NCBI RefSeq assembly: GCF_918797505.1
Contig: NC_092793.1
Span: 76,257,912 to 76,321,911, forward strand
Length of the DNA: 64,000 bases
Direction of reading: 5' to 3'
Origin: Bemisia tabaci
Lineage: Eukaryota > Arthropoda > Insecta > Hemiptera > Aleyrodidae
This document shows, piece by piece, positions 61,509 through 64,000 of the stretch (positions are counted from its first letter, which is position 1; each line of letters starts with the position of its first letter). The notes below the pieces were generated by a model. The model was not told where the DNA came from, ran no database searches, and saw nothing but the letters and a program-made list of their open reading frames with translations. Position numbers and translations under genes: made by a program.

Positions 61509-63723
61509 ATGGACTTAACTCGGAGGAGTTCGATGTCATCTGAGCATAAACCAGACAAACAGAAAAACCTGGCCTGCAAAAATCCCGGGTCACTGTATCA
61601 GTGTTTTTGAGAAAATTTTTGACGCGCTGAATCCGAATTCCAACTTTCAGCCGAAAAATTCGCTTCAAAACGTTGCCAAAACTCTTTTTCGCGAATTATG
61701 AACCCTAAACTCACTATGAGTTGATCTGCGGACAAAATTAGTTATTTTCAAAATTAAAGCCGGTTTTCCCCCATTGAATTGAGTTTACGTAGTTTTTCGC
61801 TCAAGGCAAAACTGAACGCGCTGAAAGCAGCCCTTCAGCGCCGAATTTAGCAACTCACCGGCACGAAATTTTTGGTCCTACGCGGAAATTCGGATTCAGT
61901 GCTTCAAAACTTCATAAGAAGCATTGCAAACATGGGCAACCGATTTCAGCAGATTATGGCTCCTTTCATGGACCCGGCAACGCTTTTGGGAGGAATGAAA
62001 ATGCTGACCATGATCTTTTGAAAAAGAAGGAAATACTGACATTTAGAGCCTCTGGGACTTACCCAAACAGGATTTTATGTAATTTGACTACACTTCGCAA
62101 TAAGAAACCACTACTGTGTAAGAGCACACCCTTTCAACATTCAACATCGGAAGGTATTATGCGATGGTTTGCCAGGAAGAACGCATTAAAAATGACAAAA
62201 GAACGACTCATTTAGGTACATGCGTGGAGGAAAACTTCAAAAATCATACGCAGATACGCATTTTTTTCAGTGCGAGATGCCAGCACTGTTGGATACAATT
62301 TAACAATCAATGCATTTTTCAGAAAATTGACTGTGTCGCGACAGGAATCCAGCGTTGTCAGATGACAACGCTGGAATTAAATCAAGGTGTGAGAAAAACA
62401 TGCAAATCGGTCTCAGTTGGTATCGCATGCGACGAACACTAAGCGAATTGCATTATAACGCCTGCGGATGCAACTATTCGAGCTCTACGGATGTCCATGT
62501 TGCATAAGCACGGAGGTGAAGGCGTTTTGACTTTTCAGGCACTCACCGCTTCATCCGCGATGACCACGATGAGGCGCGGCAGGCAGCATTGCGTGCACCC
62601 AAGAGGACAGAGCGCCTTCAGTTCATCGCTTATACTACAAAGACACCTCTTTAACACAAATAATCAGTTGCTCTATAGAAATCACTTTTACTACATCGTG
62701 ACATCAAATCGAAGCACCAAAGATATACGTACTCACATCCTACGCTTGAGTGCAACCCAACGATCCGAGCTATGTTCCAAATTTGTGCGACGAAGTTCCG
62801 AAAAATGCTTTGATTTTTTAAATTTATTACAACGTTACCCACCTGAAATGTTGGCTAGGGCCCCAAATTTACGGATCTAAGAACGACGAATGCGGCACAA
62901 TGATTTCTTGGAAAACTTCAGGGAAAATTTCTCGAGTGCGCAACCTAACAAATTTTTTACTTCAAATTTTGCTATGTTTCTGAGTATTTTTCTTTTCTTA
63001 GCGGCTTAAAAGTAGGCAAGAAGTGTCGCTCTTTCAAATAACGGTAGAACTAAATGACTAACTTAATTAGGAATTGGAAAACAATTTATTTACATAATTA
63101 CAATTTCTTTTTACACGTGTGTCCAGTGTGTTAAAACTAGGAAGACTAGATAGTGGATTGCTTCGAAACAAACAAAAAGAAAAAAAAACGATTGAGTGGT
63201 AGAAAAGGCAGTCACAGCAGACTAAATACGTACTTGTACCAAAAAAAAATTTCGGGGCAAAAGTGACAGTTCTCTCTCATTAGGCTTTCCGAAAGAGTCC
63301 ATATATCAAATAACACGAAAAAATATTGAACCTTCATGGAATGAAGATTCCTTTTCTTCGACTGAATTTTGATACAATAAATATTATTTGCACATAACAA
63401 GGTAATGTTTTTTTGGTGTGAATTATCTAGACAAATTTTGTTGAATTAAAGAATTTATTATAAAACTAGTTTATTTTCAGAATTTGCAAGGCAAACCTCT
63501 TTACGGGCCAAATTTGACTGGACTTTAAAAGATAAAATACCACACAAGAGAAAGTCGTCAAGCCTGCCCTGCTCCCGAACAAGCCTAAAAGATACGCTGG
63601 TATGAAGGGAACTGTCAGTCAAGCACCTAAATATTAGAGCTAGTTTTTCAACTGCAAATGAGATCATGAGGAGGAAAAATCTTTTCATCACAAAATGAGA
63701 TCATAAAAAGAATAAATTGTAAC
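61509..63723. other. Intergenic DNA, no recognised gene
   Basis: Open frames at 62164-62442 and 62491-62880 have no recognisable domain. 62079-62120 resembles one end of the TTGGATTACATTTTGC MITE. A perfect 12-bp-arm palindrome is at 62349-62374 (ccagcgttgtca, loop ga). The remainder is AT-rich. Confidence 0.4.
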
Positions 63724-63889
63724 CAGACATTGGCGGATCCAGCAAATTGGCAACATTATTTCTCTCCATTTAAACCTATGGAAATGTATCGATTCTTGAA
63801 GGGGCCAGGTGCTCCGACAGGAATCGATTATTTAGCATAGGTTCAAATGAAGGGAATCCAGTTTTGCCAAATTGCTGGATCCGTCTCTG
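63724..63889. mobile_element. 166-bp foldback MITE, hAT-like CAGAnnnnGGATCCAG ends
   Basis: The left end cagacattggcggatccagc and right end gctggatccgtctctg are inverted. Inner words ccatttaaacctatgg and cataggttcaaatg extend the pairing to about 70 bp. The 8-bp flanks do not match. Confidence 0.75.
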
Positions 63890-64000
63890 GTCATAGATGA
63901 GATCACGATTGAGATATTGTTGTCATGCAACTCACATAAAATGCCTTTCAACGTTAAGGTTGTTGAAACTAAAAGATGAGAGGGGGGGTTGAGGGTTATT

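Noticed and set aside
62164..62880. Two neighbouring open frames (92 and 129 codons), plus strand
   Set aside because: Cysteine and basic residues look gene-like at first, but there is no domain, no joinable splice structure that I can defend, and a MITE end overlaps the start.

Overview
This window is nuclear DNA from an insect-like animal: AT-rich, with phase-consistent GT/AG introns, many short non-autonomous DNA transposons (MITEs), tRNA-derived SINEs and a satellite array. No bacterial-style operons are present. Several repeat families look to me like those of a hemipteran, and the whitefly Bemisia tabaci is my best guess. That guess rests on recollection only. No rRNA gene, genuine tRNA gene or CRISPR array is visible.

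Four protein-coding genes can be assembled. (1) 1281-6028, + strand, 3 exons, 236 aa: a HES/E(spl)-family bHLH-Orange repressor ending in WRPW. (2) 12065-16286, + strand, 5 exons, 244 aa: NECAP, an AP-2/clathrin endocytosis accessory protein ending in WVQF. (3) 28865-26556, - strand, one coding exon, 769 aa: a leucine-rich-repeat protein of the ribonuclease-inhibitor type with an unrecognised C-terminal region. It is the least ordinary gene here and may be an accessory or transferred gene. (4) 55136-40477, - strand, 13 coding exons, 608 aa: an SLC7 cationic amino acid transporter. These genes do not form a pathway; they are neighbours separated by repeats.

Layout. 1-1280 is upstream DNA with a SINE-like segment. 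6029-12064 is intergenic and full of palindromic MITEs plus a 971-bp hAT-like element with an exact 8-bp target-site duplication and an internal minisatellite. 16287-19799 is quiet DNA, probably NECAP 3' UTR and spacer. 19800-24930 (block A) and 31942-37539 (block B) are related repeat blocks in the same orientation. Each holds a hAT-like element, a ~300-bp satellite and a 2.33-kb composite repeat, and together they bracket the LRR gene. 37540-40476 is probably the transporter 3' UTR. Inside the transporter, the intron between coding exons 4 and 5 carries a large foldback element. A 1.79-kb tandem duplication there has copied the splice acceptor and start of exon 5. 55152-64000 is 5' leader and intergenic DNA with further MITEs, including a nested and tandemly duplicated one.

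The observations most worth following are the LRR gene inside its paired repeat blocks, the decoy splice acceptor in the transporter, and the nested or tandem rearrangements of foldback elements. All exon structures are read from sequence only, without transcript support.
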